NCBI GenBank assembly: GCA_963933975.1
Contig: CAWVWE010000037.1
Location: 1 to 15,108 of the forward strand
Source of the DNA: UBA10364 sp905182675
GTDB lineage: Bacteria > Bacteroidota > Bacteroidia > Flavobacteriales > Schleiferiaceae
Length of the DNA: 15,108 nt
Direction: 5' to 3'
Below are positions 7,806-15,105 of the stretch, piece by piece; position 1 is the first letter of the stretch, and the number at the start of each line of letters is the position of its first letter. The notes under the pieces were generated by a model. It saw only the letters and a list, made by a program, of their open reading frames with translations, was not told where the DNA came from and searched no databases. A program made the position numbers and the translations under genes.

Positions 7806-8729
7806 TTACACCAACTGTATGTCAACTCTAATCAAGTTTTTAAACTCCTCTAAGCGGGCGTTTATTTCTTCCGTAGTAAGATTCGCAATGCGCTCGGTCC
7901 CGAATTTTTCAACGGTAAAGCTTGCCATAGCAGATCCCCAGATCACAGCACGCTTCATGTTTTCAAAACTGATGTCATCCGTTTTCGCGATATAGCCTAT
8001 GAAGCCTCCTGCGAAGGTGTCTCCAGCTCCAGTGGGATCAAAGACCTCTTCTAAAGGAAGTGCGGGAGCGCTAAATATTTGGTCTTCATGAAAGAGCAAT
8101 GCACCGTGCTCGCCTTTCTTGATAATTAAATATTTGGGGCCCATTTTCATGATCTTTTTAGCGCCTTTAACCAGGCTGTATTCGCCACTCATTTGGCGGG
8201 CTTCCTCGTCATTGATAGTAAGAACGTCAACACCCTTCAATGCTTCAACTAGATCGTCCCAGCAGTTGTCCATCCAAAAGTTCATGGTATCAAGCACCAC
8301 TAGCTTTGGTCGATTAGGTAACTGGTCTAAGACTTGCTGTTGCACCGATGGTAGAAGGTTTCCTAGCATCAAGTAGCGACAGTCCTTAAACTCCTCAGGA
8401 ACTACTGGATTAAAATCAGCCAATACATTAAGCTGCGTATCCACTGTATCACGAGTATTCATGTCATCATGATACTTACCGCTCCAGAAAAAAGTTTTAC
8501 CGTCTTCGATAATTTGAACTCCTTTTAGGTTTACACCTTTAGACGTTAGTAAGTCCAGATGATTCTGCTCAAAATCTGCACCAACGACACTCACCACATT
8601 GCTATTAGGCACATGGTAACTCGCTGACAACGCAATATAGGTAGCTGCACCACCTAGGATGCGGTCTGTTTTTCCAAAAGGCGTTTCAAGCGCATCGTAC
8701 GCCATGGTCCCTACGGTAAGTAAGCTCAT
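7806..8729 (-). CDS. PfkB/ribokinase-family sugar or nucleoside kinase
   Basis: This 307-residue cytoplasmic enzyme is of usual length for the family, which phosphorylates a sugar or nucleoside hydroxyl with ATP. The N-terminal GG signature is at 26-27 (ILGGAATYIAL), the NxxE motif at 173-176 (NDEEA), and the anion-hole and catalytic signature DPTGAGDTFAGG at 231-242, with D237 as catalytic base. Nothing is missing. The substrate cannot be told from the sequence; the lack of sugar-specific neighbours gives no help. It is a single-gene unit with its own promoter and a shared terminator. Confidence 0.92.
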   Translation of the reverse strand: MSLLTVGTMAYDALETPFGKTDRILGGAATYIALSASYHVPNSNVVSVVGADFEQNHLDLLTSKGVNLKGVQIIEDGKTFFWSGKYHDDMNTRDTVDTQLNVLADFNPVVPEEFKDCRYLMLGNLLPSVQQQVLDQLPNRPKLVVLDTMNFWMDNCWDDLVEALKGVDVLTINDEEARQMSGEYSLVKGAKKIMKMGPKYLIIKKGEHGALLFHEDQIFSAPALPLEEVFDPTGAGDTFAGGFIGYIAKTDDISFENMKRAVIWGSAMASFTVEKFGTERIANLTTEEINARLEEFKNLIRVDIQLV

Positions 8730-8750
8730 AAAAATTTAATTTTAAAGGGC

Positions 8751-8781
8751 CAAAGGTAGCTCGCATAATCGCAGACTCCAA
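8751..8781 (-). promoter_or_regulatory. Bacteroidota promoter for the PfkB kinase gene
   Basis: On the minus strand, TTG at 8781-8779 is followed after 20 bases by TACCTTTG at 8758-8751, a perfect match to the -7 consensus TAnnTTTG. Transcription should start about 15-20 bases before the ATG at 8729. Confidence 0.72.
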
Positions 8782-8821
8782 GCCTTGTTTGTGTTTTCGC
8801 CCTTACACCTTTTACACCTAA

Positions 8822-8858
8822 AATAAAAAGCCCCTCTACTTTTTCAAGTAGAGGGGCT
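8822..8858 (-). terminator. Rho-independent terminator of the PKD membrane protein gene
   Basis: A 13-bp stem has arms AGCCCCTCTACTT (8829-8841) and AAGTAGAGGGGCT (8846-8858) with a 4-base loop. On the minus strand it is followed by a T-rich run (complement of AATAAAA, 8822-8828). It lies about 20 bases past the stop at 8881. Confidence 0.88.
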
Positions 8859-8880
8859 AAGCTTTATCTAAAGTTATTCT

Positions 8881-11325
8881 CTATTTCAGATAGTCCATAA
8901 TCATGGGCCATGCAGAAGAGTCCTCTAATTTACTCCAGGCACCAGCGTCTAGATCTGATCCCGCAAGTTGCGCAAGAAATAGAATCGCTATTACCAGGAA
9001 GATACCCGCATAAGGGAAGCCTTCGTAATTAGCTCTATAGTCTCCTAATGTGCTCTTAAAATAGGTGTCTCCATCTTGGTCCATGGTGTAAACACGGCCA
9101 AAATAAGTCGCAAGCCATAAGACCATAAAGTTGAGTAGAATCGCAAATACAGCACTTGATACTATTAAGAAAAGTGCTTTGCCCAGGATACCCATCAACC
9201 AGTGCGCGGTATTCATGCTTTGGCGACTTTTCAAGTCGTTCACCTGTGCAACATATTTAACATTTTCGTTGGATGCCCAAGCCATAAATGAGGCCTTATC
9301 AACTTCGCTCATGTCAAGAGCTGCTTGAGCTACTTCTACACTAGCGGCAGCTTCTGCCATAAGAACTGGATAGTACATCCGTGAAGAGACTACTTCTTCC
9401 TGTATTGCATCGGGAGTTTTATCTCCAGAGCTTATCGCTGTACCTGGCGCGCCAGTTACGGTAACGTAGAAAGCATCTGCTGTAGCACCCTGGCCGTCTA
9501 GCTCCCCGTAAACATGAATCTCACCTGAGGATTTGCCCCATTTAACTTTAATGGTATTGTCTTTTTCGTCCAGGAGTTCCGCGCCACTTGGCACTTGCCA
9601 TACATAAATATCCATGCCTCTAGGTGCGCTATAAGAACGCTCGTCTCCTACACATACGTCAGAAGAACCTCTGATATTACCCATCGTTAGACCAGGAACG
9701 CTAGGCGTGTTTACCGTTACTTGGTAGGTGTGCCAGTCTCCTTTTCCACAATCATTTGTCTGTGACGCCGCGACGGTAAACGACCCGGGGGTATTAAACC
9801 TGTGCGTCAATTCAGAACGGGTCGATCTTTTGATGGTATCTCCATCATTGTTGACGATACGCCATGATATTTTTGTAGCATCATCATCTCGTTCGATACC
9901 GAAGCTCATTCTTGTTCCTGGGTCAACGCTCCCGTCCTCACTTGCTGTGATTTCAGAGCCTCTAATTCTATTCATGATGTCTGTTTGCGCTTGAAGCTCA
10001 GTTTGCGCGTCAGCGATTGCCGCGTCTAAATCTGCTTCCTTCGCGTCCACCATAGAGTCATGATTAGCAACAACTCCTTCTGCCGCTAATACGTCCTCGT
10101 CTGACGCCTCAAACGGCATGCTGACAGGCATGTAAACTGCTTCTCTAAGGTCTTGTGGTATACTTTGTAAAAAGTTGACGGATGCTCTAAGTGAGCGAAT
10201 CTCACCTAGCGCGTCTCCATAAGTCTCTGCGTCTACAGAGTCACTCGCCCCTAACATAGCTGCTTCCGCAGTTGTGGTGGCCAATTCCTCCCAGTTTACG
10301 GTTTCTTTTTCTCCTACCGATTGGTAAAATTCACTGTACCCCTCATTTGCTATTGCACGGTAATTTGTGTAAACCCATTGGCCTAGTGTGTTGTATGCAA
10401 TAACGAATAGAACGATTGAACCAATGCTTTTTAGCCATCTAGAAGAAAACGCCTTTCTAAAAGACTGCATCCAATCATACGCTCCGTCTTCCGTCAAATA
10501 GGCCGGAACAATAAGCGAGACAAACTGAACCACTGCCGCCATAATGACAAGCCCGTAAATCCAAGTAGCGATACTTACTCCAAGCACAACTCCTCCTGAA
10601 ACTCCAGCGATACTGTCTATAAAGCCATACTTCTGGGCCAACGCTTTAAGCGCAAAGACGATAATCGCGGTAAGTCCAAGGACTTGATAGGTTGGTCTCA
10701 TTGCCTTGGAAGAAACCCCTAAGGCCGTTGACATATGAACCCCCAATGCATCAAGCAACCATAATACTCCTAAGACCAGTGTGATTTGATCAAAACTGAT
10801 CACCTTAAGGTCTATGATGTCATTTAATACGTAGCCTGAAGAGGCTAAAAGCGTTGCGTAAAATACGGTCCTGTATGTTGATCGATTTGCAGACCAGTTA
10901 AAGCTTCTTACAAACGAAGAGAGCAGTACTGAAAACAGTTTATACGGCCAAATTACCAGGTAATGCCATACGGTGTAAAAAGAAAATCCAGCAAGACCCA
11001 GGACTAATTGGCGCCAAACCCAATAGGCTTTTGTAGCAACCCAGTGCACAGCAATGCCCACGGTATTGATCAACCATGTTAAAGCATAAACCGCGTGCAC
11101 CACAAGATTGACAAGCCACGCAAGTGGCAAGCAAACCATATAGAGCAGCGTCCATAGTTTGTTGGAGTCCGTAGACTTCGTTAGGTCCTTTGGGATGGAC
11201 AAAATTCCCGGGACTTTCTTGCCCGTGTGTTGATGTCTAAAGTAACCAATCAACGCACCTAAAATCAAAAGATAGGCGGGCGTTAGATTCAGCGATGATA
11301 GCACATCGGAGATAGTGTGTAACAT
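8881..11325 (-). CDS. Polytopic membrane protein with two PKD-like domains in an extramembrane region
   Basis: In this 814-residue protein, hydrophobic helices lie near 14-29, 57-85, 86-125, 152-172, 178-196, 212-230, 240-276 and 299-320. A large soluble part (about 322-705) is followed by two more helices (713-742 and 770-788). Within the soluble part a helical stretch (405-455) leads into two Bacteroidota PKD-like domains. The first is at about 465-540 (SWRIVNNDGD, FNTPGSFTVAA). The second is at about 545-625 (SDVCVGDERSYSAP, YVWQVPSGAELL, NTIKVKWG). A second helical stretch (636-700) returns to the membrane. PKD-like domains normally occur in fully secreted proteins, so the placement is unusual. 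The soluble part is probably periplasmic. It is a single-gene unit with a terminator; no clear promoter was found upstream. Function unknown. Confidence 0.85.
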   Translation of the reverse strand: MLHTISDVLSSLNLTPAYLLILGALIGYFRHQHTGKKVPGILSIPKDLTKSTDSNKLWTLLYMVCLPLAWLVNLVVHAVYALTWLINTVGIAVHWVATKAYWVWRQLVLGLAGFSFYTVWHYLVIWPYKLFSVLLSSFVRSFNWSANRSTYRTVFYATLLASSGYVLNDIIDLKVISFDQITLVLGVLWLLDALGVHMSTALGVSSKAMRPTYQVLGLTAIIVFALKALAQKYGFIDSIAGVSGGVVLGVSIATWIYGLVIMAAVVQFVSLIVPAYLTEDGAYDWMQSFRKAFSSRWLKSIGSIVLFVIAYNTLGQWVYTNYRAIANEGYSEFYQSVGEKETVNWEELATTTAEAAMLGASDSVDAETYGDALGEIRSLRASVNFLQSIPQDLREAVYMPVSMPFEASDEDVLAAEGVVANHDSMVDAKEADLDAAIADAQTELQAQTDIMNRIRGSEITASEDGSVDPGTRMSFGIERDDDATKISWRIVNNDGDTIKRSTRSELTHRFNTPGSFTVAASQTNDCGKGDWHTYQVTVNTPSVPGLTMGNIRGSSDVCVGDERSYSAPRGMDIYVWQVPSGAELLDEKDNTIKVKWGKSSGEIHVYGELDGQGATADAFYVTVTGAPGTAISSGDKTPDAIQEEVVSSRMYYPVLMAEAAASVEVAQAALDMSEVDKASFMAWASNENVKYVAQVNDLKSRQSMNTAHWLMGILGKALFLIVSSAVFAILLNFMVLWLATYFGRVYTMDQDGDTYFKSTLGDYRANYEGFPYAGIFLVIAILFLAQLAGSDLDAGAWSKLEDSSAWPMIMDYLK

Positions 11326-11686
11326 AATAAATGGTTTAGTGTTCTTGAATTTACAATAAAATGTTGATAACTATACATCAAGTAGATTCTAATAGGTTGT
11401 ATATAAGTCGTTTATACTCGAATAAATTACCGAAACACATATAATTATGCTCAAAAAAGATCTGCTAAAGCCCCTTAACAGACGAATAAACCGCGATAAA
11501 AGAGAGATGAACGGCTATGTTTTAAAACTTTACTCTACTGAAAATCCTAGGCCCGCTCTTGGACACTGGAAGGTTTTAGATGCGTTATTACGCTCTTTTA
11601 TGATCCCCTCCTTGTTCCACTGAGAAGCCTCAACAGATTGTGCGTTCCTTATTTAATACGAAAAGTGAAAAATATCGGGTTAAGTA
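11326..11686. other. Intergenic region, AT-rich, no confident gene
   Basis: This stretch lies between the start of the minus-strand PKD protein gene and the tRNA promoter. It must hold the promoter of that gene, but I see no good TTG / TAnnTTTG pair on the minus strand. The only coding candidate is the 58-codon ORF listed separately. No repeats or strong hairpins were noticed. Confidence 0.5.
11447..11623 (+). CDS. Doubtful 58-residue basic ORF
   Basis: The ORF runs from ATG at 11447 to TGA at 11623. The product starts MLKKDLLKPLNRRINRDKRE, is rich in Lys and Arg in its first half and ends hydrophobically (LLRSFMIPSLFH). It has no signal peptide and no family I recognise. There is no clear promoter, though the upstream bases are A/T-rich as for real starts here. 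It could be a small protein, a remnant of a larger gene, or chance. Confidence 0.22.
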   Translation: MLKKDLLKPLNRRINRDKREMNGYVLKLYSTENPRPALGHWKVLDALLRSFMIPSLFH

Positions 11687-11717
11687 TTGTGAGCATTTCT
11701 AAGTTGGCGTATTATTG
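11687..11717 (+). promoter_or_regulatory. Promoter of the tRNA-Asn gene
   Basis: TTG at 11687-11689 is followed after 20 bases by TATTATTG at 11710-11717, one mismatch from TAnnTTTG. A start near 11722 would leave a leader of about 30 bases before the tRNA. Confidence 0.55.
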
Positions 11718-11751
11718 CAGCCCCGTACGAAAGTTCTGGGAAACTTAACCT

Positions 11752-11825
11752 TCCTCCTTAGCTCAGTTGGTTAGAGCATCTGACTGTTAATCAGAGGGTC
11801 CTTGGTTCGAGCCCAAGAGGAGGAG
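11752..11825 (+). tRNA. tRNA-Asn (anticodon GTT)
   Basis: The cloverleaf is complete. The acceptor arms are TCCTCCT (11752-11758) and AGGAGGA (11818-11824), followed by discriminator G. The D arm is GCTC...GAGC. The anticodon stem is TCTGA/TCAGA around loop CTGTTAA, with GTT at 11786-11788. The T arm is CTTGG-TTCGAGC-CCAAG (11801-11817). The 3' CCA is not encoded, as is common in Bacteroidota. Confidence 0.97.
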
Positions 11826-11830
11826 CACTG

Positions 11831-11866
11831 AAAAGCACTTGTTAGCAATAGCAGGTGCTTTTTTTT
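11831..11866 (+). terminator. Rho-independent terminator of tRNA-Asn
   Basis: The arms AAAAGCACTTG (11831-11841) and CAGGTGCTTTT (11852-11862) form an 11-bp stem with one G-T pair and a 10-base loop, followed by a run of eight T ending at 11866. It starts six bases after the tRNA. Confidence 0.85.
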
Positions 11867-11871
11867 ATGCC

Positions 11872-11966
11872 TTATCTGTACTGGCTTCGCTAACATCAGA
11901 TAACCAAAGTGACTGGTTAAACTTACACGATACTCTAAAAATCCAATGTGTCACTTTTAGTGTCAC
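11872..11966. repeat. Cluster of short inverted and direct repeats behind the tRNA
   Basis: Three repeat pairs lie in 95 bases. TTATCTG (11872-11878) is inverted against CAGATAA (11897-11903). TAACCA (11901-11906) is inverted against TGGTTA (11914-11919). GTGTCAC is repeated directly at 11948-11954 and 11960-11966. AAGTGAC at 11907-11913 is also the reverse complement of GTCACTT at 11950-11956. They may be protein-binding or former integration sites next to a tRNA; no integrase gene is in the window. Confidence 0.4.
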
Positions 11967-11982
11967 ACAGAACCCGAACTGA

Positions 11983-12876
11983 CTAAAGTACAAGCCCCAA
12001 TGGGTAAAAAAGGTACTCAACAAAAAACAAGACCCAATAGAATTGGTAAAATGCTTTTACATCCTTCTTGATGAAGGGATTCGCTTTTGAAGAGCCCAAT
12101 AAAAACAATACCCACACTACGAAATGAAAAGAAGACAAGAATACTGTGTTGTAACCCGGCAGTCCAACAGCGCCCCAGAGAACGAGCGTTAAATAAGACA
12201 GGGACACCAAAGAGATAGCTCCGCGAAAAACCCACCGAGAACCGCGGTTAACAGCTAACGTTTTTATTCCATGATTGCGGTCTCCTTTAATGTCGGGTAT
12301 GTCCTTTAACCAGGCAATTCCAACACTGAAAAGGATCATAAACAAGACCAGGGGCCACATATATCGGGGGAATTCCAGCGTCTCCGCAATTTCCCATTGA
12401 AAGTGCAAGAACATAAGAATGTTAACCAAGACTCCACGAACCAAGGTTATACTGAATGCGGCGCCAAAATGGTGCTTTTTAAATTTTAGTGGAGGGACTG
12501 AATAGGCAGTTCCCAAAGCCCCGACAATTAAAACTAGAGCCAACATAAGCCATCCGGCCGAGTAGGCCGAAATAACGGAAACAAGAGCACTAACCGTGAT
12601 TATAATGCGCGCAGTACTTCTGTTCATTTCACCAGACGCCAAGGGCAAATGGGGCTTATTTAGCTTATCTAATTGAATATCCGCTATTTGGTTAAGGCCA
12701 ACTATATATAGGTTACACCCGAGAGCCGAAATAAGCGTCAAGAGAAAAAGGACAATTTGGTTTTTTACCTCAGCCTGCGGGTACGCCGACATAAAGTATA
12801 AAGCCCCCGTGCTGAGCAGGGATCCGATTATGGTATGGGGCCGACTGAATCGCCAGGCTATTGAAAATGTTTTCAT
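11983..12876 (-). CDS. UbiA-family prenyltransferase, homogentisate phytyltransferase-like
   Basis: This 297-residue integral membrane enzyme has about eight or nine helices. UbiA enzymes join a prenyl diphosphate to an aromatic acceptor using two Asp-rich motifs. Here motif 1 is NQIADIQLDKLNKP (62-75), continuing HLPLASGE, and motif 2 is KDIPDIKGDRNHGIKTL (191-207). The NKPxLPLASGE and KDIPDIxGD forms are typical of the tocopherol/plastoquinone (VTE2-type) group. They differ from the RPIPSG form of chlorophyll synthase and archaeal-lipid enzymes. YSVPPLKFK (125-133) also fits. The start overlaps the stop of the methyltransferase gene (ATGA). The kinase fusion nearby could supply phytyl diphosphate. 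The true acceptor and prenyl length are inferred, not shown. Confidence 0.88.
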   Translation of the reverse strand: MKTFSIAWRFSRPHTIIGSLLSTGALYFMSAYPQAEVKNQIVLFLLTLISALGCNLYIVGLNQIADIQLDKLNKPHLPLASGEMNRSTARIIITVSALVSVISAYSAGWLMLALVLIVGALGTAYSVPPLKFKKHHFGAAFSITLVRGVLVNILMFLHFQWEIAETLEFPRYMWPLVLFMILFSVGIAWLKDIPDIKGDRNHGIKTLAVNRGSRWVFRGAISLVSLSYLTLVLWGAVGLPGYNTVFLSSFHFVVWVLFLLGSSKANPFIKKDVKAFYQFYWVLFFVEYLFYPLGLVL

Positions 12877-13643
12877 TCACTTATTTTTTTGCTGCCGACT
12901 AAAGTACTTACTCGACCAAAAGAGAAAGGTACCAATTCAACGCTCCATTCAAAAGAAGAATTACTTGCCTTTTCAGCTAGTTGCCGAAGATGGTTCGAAG
13001 AAGGCGCGCGAAGAACCGATACGAGTCCGTCCCAACAGGTAACAATCGGAATAACGGGTACTAAATAAGTCCAAAAAAGACGTGCCCATGAAAAGGGGGA
13101 AACAAATGGAGCAAGCAGAAAATGCAACGGCCCGGTCAGAAAAAATATTCCTATAAATGTAAATAACGAAGGAGTCAATGGTTCCGCCACTAGCGCCCAA
13201 TTTCCCTTCGACACTTTAAACAAAATTTGTTCCTGTTCCTGAGTATTAAAATGATGAAACGCATTGAACATGGTATAGCCATCTGACGGAGGCAACTCAT
13301 CTAACAAAACATCGATATCCAAAATGTTTTTATCTGAAGGATAACGGTCAGAAAGGGTCAGGATCAATTCAGTACTTGAATTCTCCTCCCAATTCTTTTT
13401 CAACATTCGCGCAGGACCACCGGTTCCGCTCGCTAAATCAAGCCAATCTTGTTTCGAACTTTCAAACCTAGCCCCTTTAAGGTCTTTATATGGATTCAAC
13501 AGACGAATGCAAAAACGGATATAATCCATTTGCCATCGGCGCCAATGAGATGGAAACCAGGGTTGATCTTCGAATTCAAATCCTTTCGCAGCCATGTTGT
13601 GAAGATATGGCTTATAGAACCGATTCACTACCTTTGGAAACAT
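12873..13643 (-). CDS. Class I SAM-dependent methyltransferase with hydrophobic C-terminal half
   Basis: The Rossmann SAM-binding motif LDLASGTGGPA lies at 81-91, counting from the farthest in-frame start (a GTG at 13682). LTLSDRYPS (109-117) and LVAEPLT (164-170) mark later strands. A hydrophobic part (175-215, including FIGIFFLTGPLHFLLAPFV) suggests membrane association, which suits a lipid substrate. I place the start at the ATG at 13643; an ATG at 13595 is also possible. It is translationally coupled to the UbiA gene, so it probably methylates the prenylated ring or its precursor. It is not close to the plant VTE3 or VTE4 motifs as I know them, so the reaction is an inference from context. 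Confidence 0.82.
   Translation of the reverse strand: MFPKVVNRFYKPYLHNMAAKGFEFEDQPWFPSHWRRWQMDYIRFCIRLLNPYKDLKGARFESSKQDWLDLASGTGGPARMLKKNWEENSSTELILTLSDRYPSDKNILDIDVLLDELPPSDGYTMFNAFHHFNTQEQEQILFKVSKGNWALVAEPLTPSLFTFIGIFFLTGPLHFLLAPFVSPFSWARLFWTYLVPVIPIVTCWDGLVSVLRAPSSNHLRQLAEKASNSSFEWSVELVPFSFGRVSTLVGSKKISE
13629..13636 (+). promoter_or_regulatory. Candidate -7 element for the phytol kinase fusion gene
   Basis: TACCTTTG is a perfect match to TAnnTTTG and lies five bases before the ATG at 13642, identical to the box before the PfkB gene. At the -33 position only ATG is found (13607-13609, gap 19) in place of TTG. If used, the mRNA would be almost leaderless. The box lies inside the divergent methyltransferase gene if that gene starts at 13643. 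Confidence 0.4.
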
Positions 13644-15105
13644 GACGGAATTCCATTGGTTTGGGGTGCTTATAGCAGCCACAACAATTCTAACTGCCTT
13701 TGGCGAAATATCGGCTCGAAAGGGCTGGATTTCTCTATTTAATGCACGAAAAGGAGTTCATGTAACCGTTGCCCTTTGTTGTGCCCTAGCCATTGAATTG
13801 ATTCCCATAAACAATTGGTTCATTGGAGCTGTGGGAGCAATCGTTGTCTTACTTCTATACAGTGTGTCGAAGAAGTGGTTTTCCATTGATCATACTCATA
13901 ACCGCGCGAGTTGGGGGATCTTCTATTTTGGCCTCAGTTACTTTCTGCTACTCATTTTCTGGGGGCAAAAATCTCCTGTAACCGTAGTTTTAGCCATGAC
14001 GGTCATGGGTTTGGCCGATGCAATGGCCGCTCTGGTCGGTCGACGCTTTCCTATCCCTGCATTGAAAATGGGAAATGAAGACAAGTCATGGGCGGGCAGC
14101 GGCACCTTTTTCATAATCAGTTCTATTCTATTGTTTGGTGCGCTTCATCAGTTGAATTGGTTGAATTACCCCATGGCAACGTTGGTCCTTTTTGGTTTTG
14201 TTCTCTGGTTAACCCTGATTGAAAATAGCTCCGCAAATGGAACTGACAACCTGAGTGTTCCTCTAGTTTTCGGAGTGCTTTTCCCGTTTCTATTTGGACC
14301 GCTGGGCCGAATTGAAGTGGTGAATCGTTTTCTTGAAATACTTCCATTTGTCACTCTATTCGGACTCCTTAGTTTTCGTTTTAAAAGCCTCTCTCGTTCG
14401 GGAACTATTACGGCTATTTCCTTGGGGATTTTGCTTTATAGCCTAGGCGGCTGGATCTTTGTTGTCCCTATTCTCGCCTTTTTTATGAGCGGCTCCGTTT
14501 TGAGTCGCTTACTGCAGACTAATGAGCAGATCCTTGAGAAAACCGGCCCCCGTGATCCCCTTCAGGTTATTGCGAATGGCGGAGCTCCACTTCTTGCATT
14601 ACTCTTTGGGGTTTTCGGCCATAACATGGATTGGGCGATAATAGGATTTTTGGGTTCTGTAGCATCGGTTACAGCGGATACTTGGTCGACTGAATGGGGT
14701 ATGCGATTCGGAGGTACTCCGAGGCATATTTTGAATCTATCGCCCCTTGAAAAGGGACTTTCTGGAGGCGTGACTTTGTACGGTTTCATAGGAGCCCTAG
14801 GCGGTTCTGTGTTCATCGCATCAATGGGTCTTTTCTTTATGGCTTTTGGGAATTGGTTTTGGGCAATAGTCGTCATTGGGGTCTTTGGATCTGTAATAGA
14901 CTCCCTTCTAGGCTTACTCCAAGCGAAATATCAACTACCCGAATCGAATGATCAGGCACCGAGCATGACAGAAAAGAAAGTTTGGAACGGCATCCCATTA
15001 AAAAAAGTGAAGGGATTAAAATGGATTGGTAATGATGTCGTTAACTTTTGCTCGAGCCTTCTTGCTCTCTTCGCTAGTCTTCTATTTGCTGCAATAACTC
15101 TATAG
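13642..15105 (+). CDS. Fused phytol kinase-like (VTE5-like) and phytyl-phosphate kinase-like (VTE6/DUF92) protein
   Basis: This 487-residue polytopic membrane protein has two halves. Residues 1-225 match the dolichol/phytol kinase family: RKGVH (36-40), GLADAMAALVGRRF (123-136), KSWAGSGTF (148-156) and GTDNLSVP (200-207). Residues 232-487 match DUF92, the family of Arabidopsis VTE6: QVIANGGAP (308-316), SVTADTWSTEWG (342-353), GVTLYGFIGALGGS (376-389), DSLLGLLQ (420-427) and NDVVNFCSS (464-472). In plants VTE5 makes phytyl phosphate from phytol, and VTE6 makes phytyl diphosphate from that. One polypeptide could thus do both steps. It diverges from the methyltransferase-prenyltransferase pair, which could use the product. 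Other isoprenoid alcohols are possible substrates. The ATG at 13642 gives the first membrane helix right before RKGVH, as expected. Confidence 0.86.
   Translation: MTEFHWFGVLIAATTILTAFGEISARKGWISLFNARKGVHVTVALCCALAIELIPINNWFIGAVGAIVVLLLYSVSKKWFSIDHTHNRASWGIFYFGLSYFLLLIFWGQKSPVTVVLAMTVMGLADAMAALVGRRFPIPALKMGNEDKSWAGSGTFFIISSILLFGALHQLNWLNYPMATLVLFGFVLWLTLIENSSANGTDNLSVPLVFGVLFPFLFGPLGRIEVVNRFLEILPFVTLFGLLSFRFKSLSRSGTITAISLGILLYSLGGWIFVVPILAFFMSGSVLSRLLQTNEQILEKTGPRDPLQVIANGGAPLLALLFGVFGHNMDWAIIGFLGSVASVTADTWSTEWGMRFGGTPRHILNLSPLEKGLSGGVTLYGFIGALGGSVFIASMGLFFMAFGNWFWAIVVIGVFGSVIDSLLGLLQAKYQLPESNDQAPSMTEKKVWNGIPLKKVKGLKWIGNDVVNFCSSLLALFASLLFAAITL

Noticed and set aside
11326..11380. Possible promoter (TTGATG then TATTGT, 17-base gap) before the PKD membrane protein on the minus strand
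   Set aside because: It fits the E. coli-type layout, but not the Bacteroidota TTG / TAnnTTTG pattern that works well elsewhere in this window.
12809..13042. Plus-strand ORF across the methyltransferase-prenyltransferase junction
   Set aside because: It is antisense to two genes with strong family motifs and an ATGA junction; its product resembles nothing.
14562..14876. Minus-strand 104-codon ORF inside the kinase fusion gene
   Set aside because: It is antisense to the DUF92 motifs, which are well conserved, and has no signal of its own.
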